Assembly (NCBI GenBank): GCA_023244865.1
Contig: JAHFLM010000047.1
Coordinates: forward strand, 1 to 6,862
DNA: 6,862 nucleotides
Source: Candidatus Harrisonbacteria bacterium
GTDB lineage: Bacteria > Patescibacteriota > Minisyncoccia > UBA6257 > UBA11618
Reading direction: 5' to 3'
Below the pieces are notes generated by a model. That model ran no database searches. It was not told where the DNA came from and worked only from the letters and a program-made list of their open reading frames with translations. How positions within the stretch are numbered: the first letter of the stretch is position 1; every line of letters starts with the position of its first letter. The position numbers were made by a program, and so were the translations under genes. Positions 1 through 5,583 of the stretch are shown piece after piece.

Positions 1-286
1 TACTCATGCCGCCCAGAATAATGAAGTCGAGCAAGCTCATCATGGTGTCTTTCGGCGTATCGGTCTTTTGACCCTGAATACCGAAGAAAATGCCACTCAA
101 AGCAATCGCGATACCGAGCATGTAGCCTCCGAATACGATCCCTGAAGCGGGATTATTCTTGTAGATAATCGAGTCTTTCAGGCCAGGATTGGCCATTTGA
201 AAAAACACCTTGCCCATCAAGAGCATCACTACGGCAACCGCCAAATATGGCAGCTGCGCTAACACAAATTCAAGAGTCTGTAACAT
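1..286 (-). CDS. DUF350-type inner membrane protein, C-terminus cut off by the window edge
   Basis: Translating the minus strand from the ATG at 286-284 gives 95 open codons that run off the left edge. Hydrophobic segments lie at about residues 9-28 and 47-69, with a third starting near 83. Between the first two is the run NPASGIVFGGYMLGIAIALS, which resembles the DUF350 (YjfL-like) signature of an Asn-Pro-Ala stretch followed by a Gly-rich helix. DUF350 proteins are small inner-membrane proteins, usually with paired repeats of this helix pattern; their biochemical role is not established. The start is supported by an AGGAA Shine-Dalgarno sequence at 295-299, nine or so bases upstream. The gene is divergent from the three-gene operon beginning at 584 and has its own promoter at 410-438. 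The family call rests on pattern recognition, not on a search. Confidence 0.75.
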   Translation of the reverse strand, partial: MLQTLEFVLAQLPYLAVAVVMLLMGKVFFQMANPGLKDSIIYKNNPASGIVFGGYMLGIAIALSGIFFGIQGQKTDTPKDTMMSLLDFIILGGMS

Positions 287-409
287 GGTCGCGGGTTCCT
301 TTCTGTGAGATGCGACGCGAACTAAAAACTTACGCACACATTAAACTGTCAAAGTTCATGCGTTTCTCGCTCCAACCTACGAGGCGGGAGCTCTCAACAC
401 AGTTTTCCT

Positions 410-438
410 AACATAGCAGATTTAGTTGTGTTTGTCAA
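410..438 (-). promoter_or_regulatory. Promoter for the DUF350-type gene
   Basis: On the minus strand a perfect -35 TTGACA (438-433) is followed by a 17-base spacer and a -10 TATGTT (415-410), with TG one base before it, so it also has an extended -10. The predicted start near 403 gives a 5' leader of roughly 115 bases before the ATG at 286. I see no recognisable riboswitch or attenuator in that leader. Confidence 0.75.
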
Positions 439-471
439 CATGGCTAGATTTTAAGGCTATTATGCCTCATA

Positions 472-501
472 TTGACTTTTATGACATTTTTATGTTATAA
501 T
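472..501 (+). promoter_or_regulatory. Promoter of the three-gene small-protein operon
   Basis: TTGACT (472-477), an 18-base spacer and a perfect TATAAT (496-501), with an extended -10 TG at 493-494. The predicted start is near 508, which leaves a leader of about 75 bases. That leader contains a short inverted repeat, GTAGC (542-546) with GCTAC (557-561). The rest of the gap 287-583 holds this promoter, the divergent promoter at 410-438, and nothing else I can recognise. Confidence 0.8.
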
Positions 502-583
502 TAAAGGAGTTCCCGCAAGGGATTGAAAAAACATACGGAAGGTAGCCTACGCTAAAGCTACGACTTACTAAAAAGGGTGAATC

Positions 584-889
584 ATGGCTTCGAAACAGGG
601 TTTGAGAATTTGTGAGTTATTGAGCCAAAGCAATTTGTCGTTTCGACAGTTGCGTTTGTCACTTGCCCACCAGGCTTGGCTTGGGCGCAACATTGACCCG
701 GCGAATGTGATGAAGGTGGTGCAAAAACTTGGCGGCCTTTGTGCTGAACAAGTGCTCTACTTGATTGAGCTCGCTCAGGGTGGCAGAGAGAGACAGGTAC
801 GCCGCCGAGAAAGCGACAAGATCGAAACTTGGCATGGCTTACAACTCGAACTGCAGGAAATGATGAGTGCTGCGCCGATGTACGCGTAG
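584..889 (+). CDS. Unrecognised small protein A, first gene of a three-gene cassette
   Basis: A 101-residue protein of unknown function. It is predicted to be mostly helical and soluble, with no signal peptide or membrane segment. The middle (about 41-64) is hydrophobic-amphipathic. It is followed by an Arg-rich stretch (GGRERQVRRRE, about 66-76) and a final helix with a Trp (ETWHGLQLELQEMM, about 81-94). The start is chosen for the AAGGG motif six bases upstream (573-577) and the promoter at 472-501. It shares the EL pair at residues 11-12 with protein C, and the layout of hydrophobic helix, basic G-x-R segment and last helix with proteins B and C. It could therefore be the most diverged member of one family, but this similarity is weak. 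It is followed after 38 bases by gene B, without an intervening terminator. Confidence 0.8.
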   Translation: MASKQGLRICELLSQSNLSFRQLRLSLAHQAWLGRNIDPANVMKVVQKLGGLCAEQVLYLIELAQGGRERQVRRRESDKIETWHGLQLELQEMMSAAPMYA

Positions 890-927
890 TGAATTTCAAA
901 CCAATTACCAAACACAGGGAATGAATC

Positions 928-1215
928 ATGGCACTCGTAAAAGCCAAATCTTTCAAAAACCTAGAGGCCGAAAAAAGGGCCTTGGAGGCAAAGCTGTCGA
1001 CCTTAGGACTCAAACTGGAAACAGCCTTCAAAGAAAAGGCTCGATCTCATGCCTATGTCGATGCTGCGATAGTGATTGACATCATTGACGTTTTGAAAAT
1101 CGACGTAGGGATGAGATCTAGAATGCTCAGCTATTGCCGAACTGGAAAAAGAAGCAACGACGCAAAGACCAGGAGGGAATACATTAAGGTCTCAGAACAC
1201 CTCAAGAAAAATTGA
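928..1215 (+). CDS. Unrecognised small protein B, paralog-like to protein C
   Basis: A 95-residue protein, strongly basic, with no membrane segment. Residues about 8-40 are charged and probably form a coiled coil or long helix (KNLEAEKRALEAKLS). Residues 43-60 are hydrophobic-helical. The C-terminal part carries M66, C70, G73, R75 and TRREY (81-85), with L92. These residues recur at the same spacing in protein C apart from one single-residue gap, which suggests the two arose by duplication. The start ATG follows AGGG at 916-919 and lies in the same ATGAATCATGGC-like context as genes A and C. Only 11 bases separate its stop from gene C, so the two are cotranscribed. Basic C-termini of this sort may bind nucleic acid, but nothing in the sequence proves it. 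Confidence 0.8.
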   Translation: MALVKAKSFKNLEAEKRALEAKLSTLGLKLETAFKEKARSHAYVDAAIVIDIIDVLKIDVGMRSRMLSYCRTGKRSNDAKTRREYIKVSEHLKKN

Positions 1216-1226
1216 AGGGTTGAATC

Positions 1227-1517
1227 ATGCCAAACGAAAAACTACGCACGTTTTCAGAGTTGTCGAGAGATGAGGAAGTGAGCCTCGCTGATCTTATGGC
1301 GACCCTCAAGGCGACTGCCGCTTCAGGGGAAGACATTGAATATTGGACGGTGGTCGGGGTCATCGAAAAAGTTTGGAAAAAGAAAAGGATCCCGAACAAA
1401 GACATCGACCAAATGGTATGCGACTGCAACCCTCCAGGATCACGACCTAGCTCAGGTGAGACAAAACGAAAGTATACGCAGATAAAAAGGTACTTAGACA
1501 GTATGAAAGCCTGGTAA
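1227..1517 (+). CDS. Unrecognised small protein C, paralog-like to protein B
   Basis: A 96-residue protein. The N-terminal third is acidic (FSELSRDEEVSLADL, about 9-23), followed by a hydrophobic helix (about 40-50), the basic run KKKR (51-54), and a C-terminal motif. That motif has M63, C67, G71, R73, TKRKY (79-83) and L90, matching M66, C70, G73, R75, TRREY and L92 of protein B. T, Y and L are spaced identically in the two. The extra Cys at 65 is not shared. AAGGG (1215-1219) starts inside the stop region of gene B, seven bases before the ATG. A strong terminator follows 25 bases after the stop, so this is the last gene of the operon. No function is recognised. Confidence 0.82.
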   Translation: MPNEKLRTFSELSRDEEVSLADLMATLKATAASGEDIEYWTVVGVIEKVWKKKRIPNKDIDQMVCDCNPPGSRPSSGETKRKYTQIKRYLDSMKAW

Positions 1518-1542
1518 CAAAGGCTTGAGACTGCTCAACCAC

Positions 1543-1580
1543 AAAGCCGAGCGTGCAATTGCACTGCTCGGCTTTTTTTT
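1543..1580 (+). terminator. Rho-independent terminator of the small-protein operon
   Basis: Arms AAAGCCGAGC (1543-1552) and GCTCGGCTTT (1566-1575) are extended inward by GTGC/GCAC around an AATT loop, with one bulged T at 1565. The run of eight T at 1573-1580 completes it. It closes the transcription unit that began at 472. Confidence 0.92.
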
Positions 1581-1607
1581 ATTTCATTAGTTTAAACCAT
1601 CCCCAAA

Positions 1608-1686
1608 TTGAATAGATTCCACGCCTCAATTCCGAATCGATTCTTATAAAAATAAGAAATCGAACGGAATTGGACTCTGAATGACA
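1608..1686. repeat. Dispersed stem-loop repeat, copy 1
   Basis: This shares long near-identical stretches with 4316-4387: both begin TTGAATAGATTCCACGCCTC and both end CTCTGAATGACA. Inside, CAATTCCG (1627-1634) pairs with CGGAATTG (1665-1672). A second stem TCGATT/AATCGA and a third CTTAT/ATAAG enclose an AAAA loop. It fills most of the gap between the terminator at 1580 and the end of uvrB at 1714. It has no adjoining T-run on the minus strand, so it is not a standard terminator, although uvrB has no other one visible. No transposase is present; it is best described as a non-autonomous palindromic element. Confidence 0.85.
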
Positions 1687-1713
1687 GTTTGAGAAAATAA
1701 ATTTGTATAACCT

Positions 1714-3711
1714 CTATTTATTATTTTCTTTTTTCTTCTCTAAATCTTCTTTTAATAATTTAATTTCATCCCTTAGGAGAGCGGCGACTTCGAAGTCTAA
1801 TTGCTTCGCGGCGTCACGCATTTCTTTTTCTTTTTGTTTGATGATTTTCTCTAATGATTTGGCGGAGCGGTCGGCGATGGCGCTTAATTCTATTTTCAAT
1901 GTGCCGGAAATGGCGCCTAAAGAGTCTTTAATCTCTTTAATAATAGTTGTCGGAGTAATATTATTTTCTTTATTATATTTTTCTTGAATGGTGCGGCGGC
2001 GATTGGTTTCGCTGATCGCCCGCTCCATGGAACCTGTGATATTATCGGCATACATTAAAACTTTGCCCTTCACATTACGGGCGGCGCGGCCAACGGTTTG
2101 AATGAGCGAGGTTTCGCTTCTAAGAAAACCCTCTTTGTCGGCGTCTAAAATCGCCACGAGAGAAACTTCCGGTAAATCCAAGCCTTCACGCAAAAGGTTA
2201 ACGCCAATTAAAACATCAAACTCCCCCTTTCTTAGGGCGGTTAAAATACGAATACGATCTAGGGTTTTTACATCAGAATGCAGGTAAGTGACTTTGATTT
2301 TTTTGTCAGCAAGAAAAGTACTTAAATCTTCGGCCATTTTTTTAGTAAGGGTGGTGACGAGAATGCGCTCACCTAAAGCGATCGTGGCTTCGATGCGCGG
2401 AATTAAATCTTGAATCTGATTTAAGGCGGGCAAGACGACAATTTCGGGGTCGATAAGGCCGGTCGGGCGAATGATTTGCTCGACGATTTGGTCGCTCAAA
2501 GCTTTTTCGAATTTACTTGGGGTGGCGGAAACATAAATGGTTTGGCCGACGCGTTCGGCGAACTCATCGTATTTCAATGGCCGGTTGTCGGCGGCACTTG
2601 GCAACCGAAAACCATACTCGATTAAATTTTGTTTGCGGGCGGCGTCGCCGGCATACATCCCTTGGAGCTGTGGCATCGTGACATGTGACTCGTCGATGAT
2701 AGTTAGAAAATCTTTTGGAAAATAATCTAGAAGGGTCGCGCCAGGCTCACCCGGAGTGCGACCAGCTAAATGACGGGAATAATTTTCGATGCCGTTGCAA
2801 TAACCAATTTCGCGAATCATCGCGATGTCGAAATTAGTGCGACGCTCTAAACGTTCGGCCTCGAGAAGCTTGCCTTCGGCTTCCATTTTTTTTAATTGCT
2901 CTTTGAGCTCGAGGGCGATCGCTTTAATGGCACGCTCTCTTTCAGGAATGGTGGTAATAAAATGCTTGGCGGGAGCGATAAAAGTTTCGGGAATGCTTGG
3001 AGTGACACCGACTTGAAAACCTTCAACCGGATCCACTTCATAAAGATTTTCTAAAATGCCATCTTTCACTTCGAGATAATAAATAATTTCGCGATCGAGC
3101 GGCATAATCTCCCAATTATCACCCCGGAGTCTAAAATTACCGCGGCCGACATCGGCGTTGGTGCGAGTAAAATAAAGTTCAACTAACTTTTTCATCATGG
3201 CGGTGCGGTCGATCGCCTGCCCCACGGCAAAATGCAAAATATTATTCGCATAAGCTTCGGGAGCGCCCAAGCCATAGATACATGAAACCGAGGCAACGAT
3301 AATCGAATCGCGACGCGTTAAAAGATTAGTGGTCGCGGCGTGGCGAAGCTTATCGATTTCCTCATTGATCATAGCCTCTTTAGCAATGTAGGTGTCTGAA
3401 GTTGGAATATAAGCTTCGGGCTGATAATAGTCGTAATAAGAGACGAAATAGCTCACGGCATTTTCAGGGAATAGTTCGCGGAGCTCATTACAAAGCTGAG
3501 CGGCTAAAGTTTTATTATGAGCAATGACAAGAGCGGGGCGATTAGTTTGCGCAATCACATTCGCGATCGTAAAAGTTTTACCAGAGCCTGTGACACCCAA
3601 AAGGGTCTGAGCCTTTAAGCCTTTTTTGAGGCCGGAAACTAGCGATTTAATCGCTTCGGGCTGATCACCAGCGGGCTTATTATTTGAAGTTAATTTGAAA
3701 GTTTGGGACAT
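1714..3711 (-). CDS. uvrB: Excinuclease ABC subunit UvrB
   Basis: UvrB is the damage-verifying helicase-like subunit of nucleotide excision repair. UvrA loads it, it clamps one DNA strand at the lesion, and it recruits UvrC for the incisions. The 665-residue product is full length for the family. Visible in order are the Q-like DQPEA (16-20), Walker A GVTGSGKT (39-46), the beta-hairpin region starting YYDYYQPEAYIP (92-103), the DESH Walker B box (340-343), SATPS (395-399), GVNLLREGLDLPE (503-515) and QTVGRAARN (538-546). The C-terminal UVR motif (about 615-655, with QLDFEVAALLRDEI) binds UvrA/UvrC. No frameshift or missing key residue is seen. There is no Shine-Dalgarno sequence before the ATG, and the promoter at 3722-3750 would place the mRNA start within a few bases of it. 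uvrA and uvrC are not in the window. Confidence 0.99.
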   Translation of the reverse strand: MSQTFKLTSNNKPAGDQPEAIKSLVSGLKKGLKAQTLLGVTGSGKTFTIANVIAQTNRPALVIAHNKTLAAQLCNELRELFPENAVSYFVSYYDYYQPEAYIPTSDTYIAKEAMINEEIDKLRHAATTNLLTRRDSIIVASVSCIYGLGAPEAYANNILHFAVGQAIDRTAMMKKLVELYFTRTNADVGRGNFRLRGDNWEIMPLDREIIYYLEVKDGILENLYEVDPVEGFQVGVTPSIPETFIAPAKHFITTIPERERAIKAIALELKEQLKKMEAEGKLLEAERLERRTNFDIAMIREIGYCNGIENYSRHLAGRTPGEPGATLLDYFPKDFLTIIDESHVTMPQLQGMYAGDAARKQNLIEYGFRLPSAADNRPLKYDEFAERVGQTIYVSATPSKFEKALSDQIVEQIIRPTGLIDPEIVVLPALNQIQDLIPRIEATIALGERILVTTLTKKMAEDLSTFLADKKIKVTYLHSDVKTLDRIRILTALRKGEFDVLIGVNLLREGLDLPEVSLVAILDADKEGFLRSETSLIQTVGRAARNVKGKVLMYADNITGSMERAISETNRRRTIQEKYNKENNITPTTIIKEIKDSLGAISGTLKIELSAIADRSAKSLEKIIKQKEKEMRDAAKQLDFEVAALLRDEIKLLKEDLEKKKENNK

Positions 3712-3721
3712 GAATGTGTAA

Positions 3722-3750
3722 ATTATGATGATTTTTTAGGGTTTGGGCAA
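3722..3750 (-). promoter_or_regulatory. Candidate uvrB promoter giving a leaderless mRNA
   Basis: On the minus strand TTGCCC (3750-3745), a 17-base spacer and CATAAT (3727-3722). Only ten bases separate the -10 from the ATG, so transcription would begin three to five bases before it. The boxes match consensus at four and five of six positions. I see no SOS (LexA) box overlapping it. Confidence 0.5.
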
Positions 3751-3762
3751 GGTCACGCGACT

Positions 3763-3840
3763 TTGTCATCCCAGAGCTTTGCGACGGGATCTGTGTTTTG
3801 TGGCGTGTCGAGATACCGTCACTAAGTTCCGGTATGACAA
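3763..3840. repeat. Inverted pair of hairpins bounded by TTGTCAT/ATGACAA
   Basis: The ends are perfect seven-base inverted repeats (3763-3769 and 3834-3840). Just inside lie two related 23-base hairpins, 3768-3790 (ATCCC...GGGAT) and 3813-3835 (ATACCG...CGGTAT). Taken as reverse complements they agree at 17 of 23 positions. Position 3 changes C to A while its pairing partner at position 21 changes G to T, so the stem is preserved. An 18-base centre (3793-3810) separates the arms. The element sits immediately upstream of the uvrB promoter and downstream of the neighbouring gene's terminator. It looks like a miniature palindromic element. Confidence 0.8.
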
Positions 3841-3847
3841 GCGGGGA

Positions 3848-3872
3848 ATAAAAAACCGGCTCAAGGCCGGTT
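3848..3872 (-). terminator. Intrinsic terminator of the 75-codon gene
   Basis: AACCGGC and GCCGGTT (3854-3860 and 3866-3872) pair around a five-base loop. Read on the minus strand, the hairpin is followed by TTTTTTATT (3855-3848). It begins 16 bases after the stop codon at 3888. Confidence 0.88.
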
Positions 3873-3887
3873 GCTTCGTGATGCCAA

Positions 3888-4115
3888 CTAATAATAACTA
3901 CTGATTTTTTTACCTTTGCTATGGGCATGAGTAGCACCACAAGTATTGCAGGTGCCGATGCTAGTCGACTGAGCAAAAACAATTCGACCACCGCAGACTT
4001 CGGCATCATCATTACTTTCATCGCAAGTACGGAAATCGCGATTTCTTTGAGCTTCCCATTTATCCGCAAGTCTTTTTCTGAAATGCTTTCTTCTCTTCGT
4101 TCCCATTGCTGTCAC
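3888..4115 (-). CDS. Small basic cysteine-containing protein, possible zinc ribbon
   Basis: A 75-residue protein that I do not recognise. The N-terminus is very basic (GTKRRKHFRKRLADK, 5-19), as in small ribosome- or nucleic-acid-binding proteins. C31 and C41, then C56-N-T-C59 with H63 and H65, could form one metal site of the zinc-ribbon type, although the first pair is unusually far apart (nine residues between). The tail is GKKISSYY. The start is taken as GTG at 4115 because AGAAGGAG (4124-4131) lies eight bases upstream; the ATG at 4106 would be 17 bases away. The arrangement of basic N-terminus and Cys pairs recalls ribosomal proteins such as bL32 but does not match that family. A hairpin terminator follows, so the gene forms its own unit. 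Confidence 0.75.
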   Translation of the reverse strand: MTAMGTKRRKHFRKRLADKWEAQRNRDFRTCDESNDDAEVCGGRIVFAQSTSIGTCNTCGATHAHSKGKKISSYY

Positions 4116-4178
4116 GGCTGATACTCCTTCTGAAAGCTAGAGAAAAGCAAACCCAATTCATTAAAGTGCAGGATTTAG

Positions 4179-4207
4179 ATATTAAAACATATTAAATAAA
4201 AAGTAAA
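4179..4207 (-). promoter_or_regulatory. Weak candidate promoter for the 75-codon gene
   Basis: On the minus strand TTTACT (4207-4202), a 17-base spacer and TAATAT (4184-4179), each matching consensus at four of six positions. The start would lie about 60 bases before the GTG. The surrounding sequence is AT-rich, so chance matches are likely. Confidence 0.3.
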
Positions 4208-4220
4208 GACCAGTCCCTTC

Positions 4221-4387
4221 GTCATTGAGAGGAAGAAGCGAAGCGACTGACGTGCCGCGCCCTCCGAAGTTTTTAACGAAGGATGGGGCAATCTTGAATG
4301 AAGTAATTTTATATATTGAATAGATTCCACGCCTCAATTCCGAATTGATTCTTTGGGGAATCAAACGGAATTGGGCTCTGAATGACA
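4221..4387. repeat. Composite palindromic repeat including stem-loop copy 2
   Basis: The block starts with GTCATT (4221-4226) and ends with AATGAC (4381-4386), an inverted pair. Its first half (4221-4300) has the form GTCATTGAGAGG...GAAGCGAAGCGACT...GGGGCAATCTTGAATGA, which resembles widely scattered intergenic repeats of bacterial genomes. Its second half (4316-4387) is the second copy of the element at 1608-1686: CAATTCCG (4335-4342) pairs with CGGAATTG (4366-4373), and TTGATTC with GAATCAA. No gene is supported between 4116 and 4440; this repeat and a terminator occupy most of that gap. Confidence 0.75.
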
Positions 4388-4391
4388 TTAT

Positions 4392-4425
4392 AAAAAACAA
4401 GCCTCGTTTTAGGAGGCTTGTTTTT
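4392..4425 (-). terminator. Intrinsic terminator of the TM-helix protein gene, symmetrical
   Basis: CAAGCCTC (4398-4405) and GAGGCTTG (4413-4420) form an eight-pair stem around GTTTTAG, with A-runs and T-runs on both sides, so it could work in either direction. It lies 20 bases past the stop of the minus-strand gene ending at 4445, which it most likely serves. Confidence 0.9.
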
Positions 4426-4444
4426 ATGAATCATGTATCGCGTA

Positions 4445-5128
4445 TTAGTGCTTCTCCCACTCTTCGCGGAGTTTGTGCAATAAGTAACCAGCTTCTTCTT
4501 TGCCACCCAAGCCAAAGGCTAAGCCACCTGCTAAAGCGAACATAGCGATCGCACCAGTAATAACGGTGTTGATAATTTCTTTGGCGATGCCTAATTGATA
4601 GAAGGCGGTGAGCAAACCAAAGATCATCACCATCCACCAAGCCAAGCTACCTAAAAACTTACCAGCGTGTAATCTTGCACCTAAAACCGAACTCTTCGCT
4701 AAACCCCTTAAGAAGTTGGCCGTAATAAGAGTGACAAGCAAGATCAGGAAGGATATGACGACATGAGGAATGTAGAGTAAAACATCGCCCAAGAAAGAAG
4801 AGAGGGCAAAGAACCCTAGAATATCTGAGGAAGCGAGGAAGAAAACGATTAAGGAAAACCAGAAAACCAATTCCCCCATGAAATAACCGGCATTAAGCTC
4901 CAAGCCAGCTCTGTGGAAATATGTTTCTAAGTTAAGCCACCTCAAAAGAGAGTCGATCTTCAAATGATGAACGATCCCCTCCACTAACTTAGCTAAACCG
5001 ACTGCAACTACAAAACCGATTAATAATACGATGAGCGCCCCTACCAAGTCTGGTAAGAACATTGCTACTTTTTGCCAAGAATTAAAGAAAGACTGAACTA
5101 TAATGTTGGCCCAATAATTAAAAACCAT
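4445..5128 (-). CDS. Multi-pass membrane protein with conserved TM helix, MscS-related
   Basis: A 227-residue integral membrane protein with five likely helices at about 25-47, 84-104, 117-139, 157-178 and 185-208. The run PDLVGALIVLLIGFVVAVGLA (from 26) and the Gly/Ala-rich AMFALAGGLAFGLGGKEEA (195-213) are typical of the 'conserved TM helix' family (PF05552) found in and beside mechanosensitive channels. The last helix resembles the pore-lining helix of MscS. The protein ends 14 residues after that helix, so the MscS beta domain and cytoplasmic vestibule are absent. A direct role as an osmotic-release channel is therefore uncertain. There is no Shine-Dalgarno sequence before the ATG at 5128. 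The gene has its own extended -10 promoter and terminator and is thus monocistronic. The family call is fairly sure and the function is inferred. Confidence 0.88.
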   Translation of the reverse strand: MVFNYWANIIVQSFFNSWQKVAMFLPDLVGALIVLLIGFVVAVGLAKLVEGIVHHLKIDSLLRWLNLETYFHRAGLELNAGYFMGELVFWFSLIVFFLASSDILGFFALSSFLGDVLLYIPHVVISFLILLVTLITANFLRGLAKSSVLGARLHAGKFLGSLAWWMVMIFGLLTAFYQLGIAKEIINTVITGAIAMFALAGGLAFGLGGKEEAGYLLHKLREEWEKH

Positions 5129-5171
5129 AATTAATTAATATGATTGACGACTTTAATTTGTTGATAGGTTA

Positions 5172-5180
5172 ATTGTAACA
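5172..5180 (-). promoter_or_regulatory. Extended -10 promoter for the TM-helix protein gene
   Basis: On the minus strand TGTTACAAT: TG at 5180-5179, one base, then TACAAT (5177-5172). The best -35 is weak, which is usual for extended -10 promoters. The predicted start near 5165 leaves an AT-rich leader of about 37 bases without a ribosome binding site. Confidence 0.5.
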
Positions 5181-5220
5181 TTTTTAATTTTTGTAAACCT
5201 TGAGTGGCTGTGGACAACTT

Positions 5221-5252
5221 TAATAAAAATCCCCGATCCATGATTGGGGATT
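5221..5252 (-). terminator. Intrinsic terminator overlapping the stop of the 95-codon gene
   Basis: AATCCCC (5228-5234) and GGGGATT (5246-5252) pair across an 11-base loop. On the minus strand the hairpin is followed by a T-rich tail, TTTTTATTA. The stem begins inside the TAA stop codon (5253-5251). Confidence 0.82.
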
Positions 5253-5538
5253 AGCTAAGCTGATAGAAAACTCTCATCCAGAAGAAATGATGTGTGGCAC
5301 TACTAGTCAGTGAGACTTCGCTCAGATAAACCACAAGACAAAATTCGTCTTCCTCTAATTTAACTTCTGGAGCATGAATATAGAGTCGTGAAAGTTCGAT
5401 GCTCTTAATATGAATATCTAATGGAGTGCTCTTGAGAAAATTCCGAAGGCGGCGGCGTAACCTGAAAGCGTGTTTGCAATGATTATTCACGCAAGACTTT
5501 AAGGGTCCAAAAATTTTATTCCGGAAAGACTTGAGCAT
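5251..5538 (-). CDS. Unrecognised 95-residue protein
   Basis: A small protein of unknown function with no close resemblance I can name. The N-terminal half is strongly basic (KSFRNK, then RLRRRLRNFLK at about 27-37) and contains C16 and C21. The C-terminal half is less charged and could form beta strands (LYIHAPEVKLEEDEFCLVVYL, from about 53, then HHFFWMRVFYQL). The ATG at 5538 is chosen because AGGAG (5550-5546) lies seven bases upstream; an in-frame ATG at 5571 has no ribosome binding site and would overlap the promoter's transcript start. A perfect extended -10 promoter upstream and a hairpin terminator at the stop support it as a real, separately transcribed gene despite the lack of a recognised family. 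Confidence 0.72.
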   Translation of the reverse strand: MLKSFRNKIFGPLKSCVNNHCKHAFRLRRRLRNFLKSTPLDIHIKSIELSRLYIHAPEVKLEEDEFCLVVYLSEVSLTSSATHHFFWMRVFYQLS

Positions 5539-5583
5539 GGTGAGACTCCTATAATAAAAAGTAAGAATCAAACAACTAGAATT

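Noticed and set aside
582..1031. Minus-strand open frame of 149 codons opposite genes A and B
   Set aside because: It overlaps two plus-strand genes that have promoter, ribosome binding sites and terminator. It has no such signals and no recognisable motif.
867..1079. Plus-strand frame of 70 codons between genes A and B
   Set aside because: It overlaps the ends of both genes in another frame and has no ribosome binding site.
1703..3016. Plus-strand frames opposite uvrB
   Set aside because: All lie antisense to a full-length conserved uvrB and read as low-complexity serine/arginine-rich shadow translations.
3680..4069. Minus-strand frame of 129 codons upstream of uvrB
   Set aside because: It runs through the inverted repeat at 3763-3840, a terminator, and the cysteine-rich gene in another frame; it has no start signal.
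1600..4400. The repeats at 1608 and 4316 as ends of one mobile element carrying uvrB
   Set aside because: The copies are direct, not inverted, no transposase or recombinase lies between them, and uvrB is a normal chromosomal gene. They look like scattered copies of a small repeat.
4182..4640. Short frames in the repeat region and opposite the end of the TM-helix gene
   Set aside because: They are built from repeat sequence and terminator or are shadows of the gene at 4445-5128.
5209..5217. TGTGGACAA, one mismatch from a DnaA box, in an AT-rich gap
   Set aside because: A single isolated near-match with no companion boxes, no dnaA or dnaN and no other sign of an origin.
5539..5571. Upstream ATG extension of the 95-codon gene (to 5571)
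   Set aside because: The extension has no ribosome binding site and contains the AGGAG that serves the ATG at 5538; its start lies almost at the predicted transcript start.
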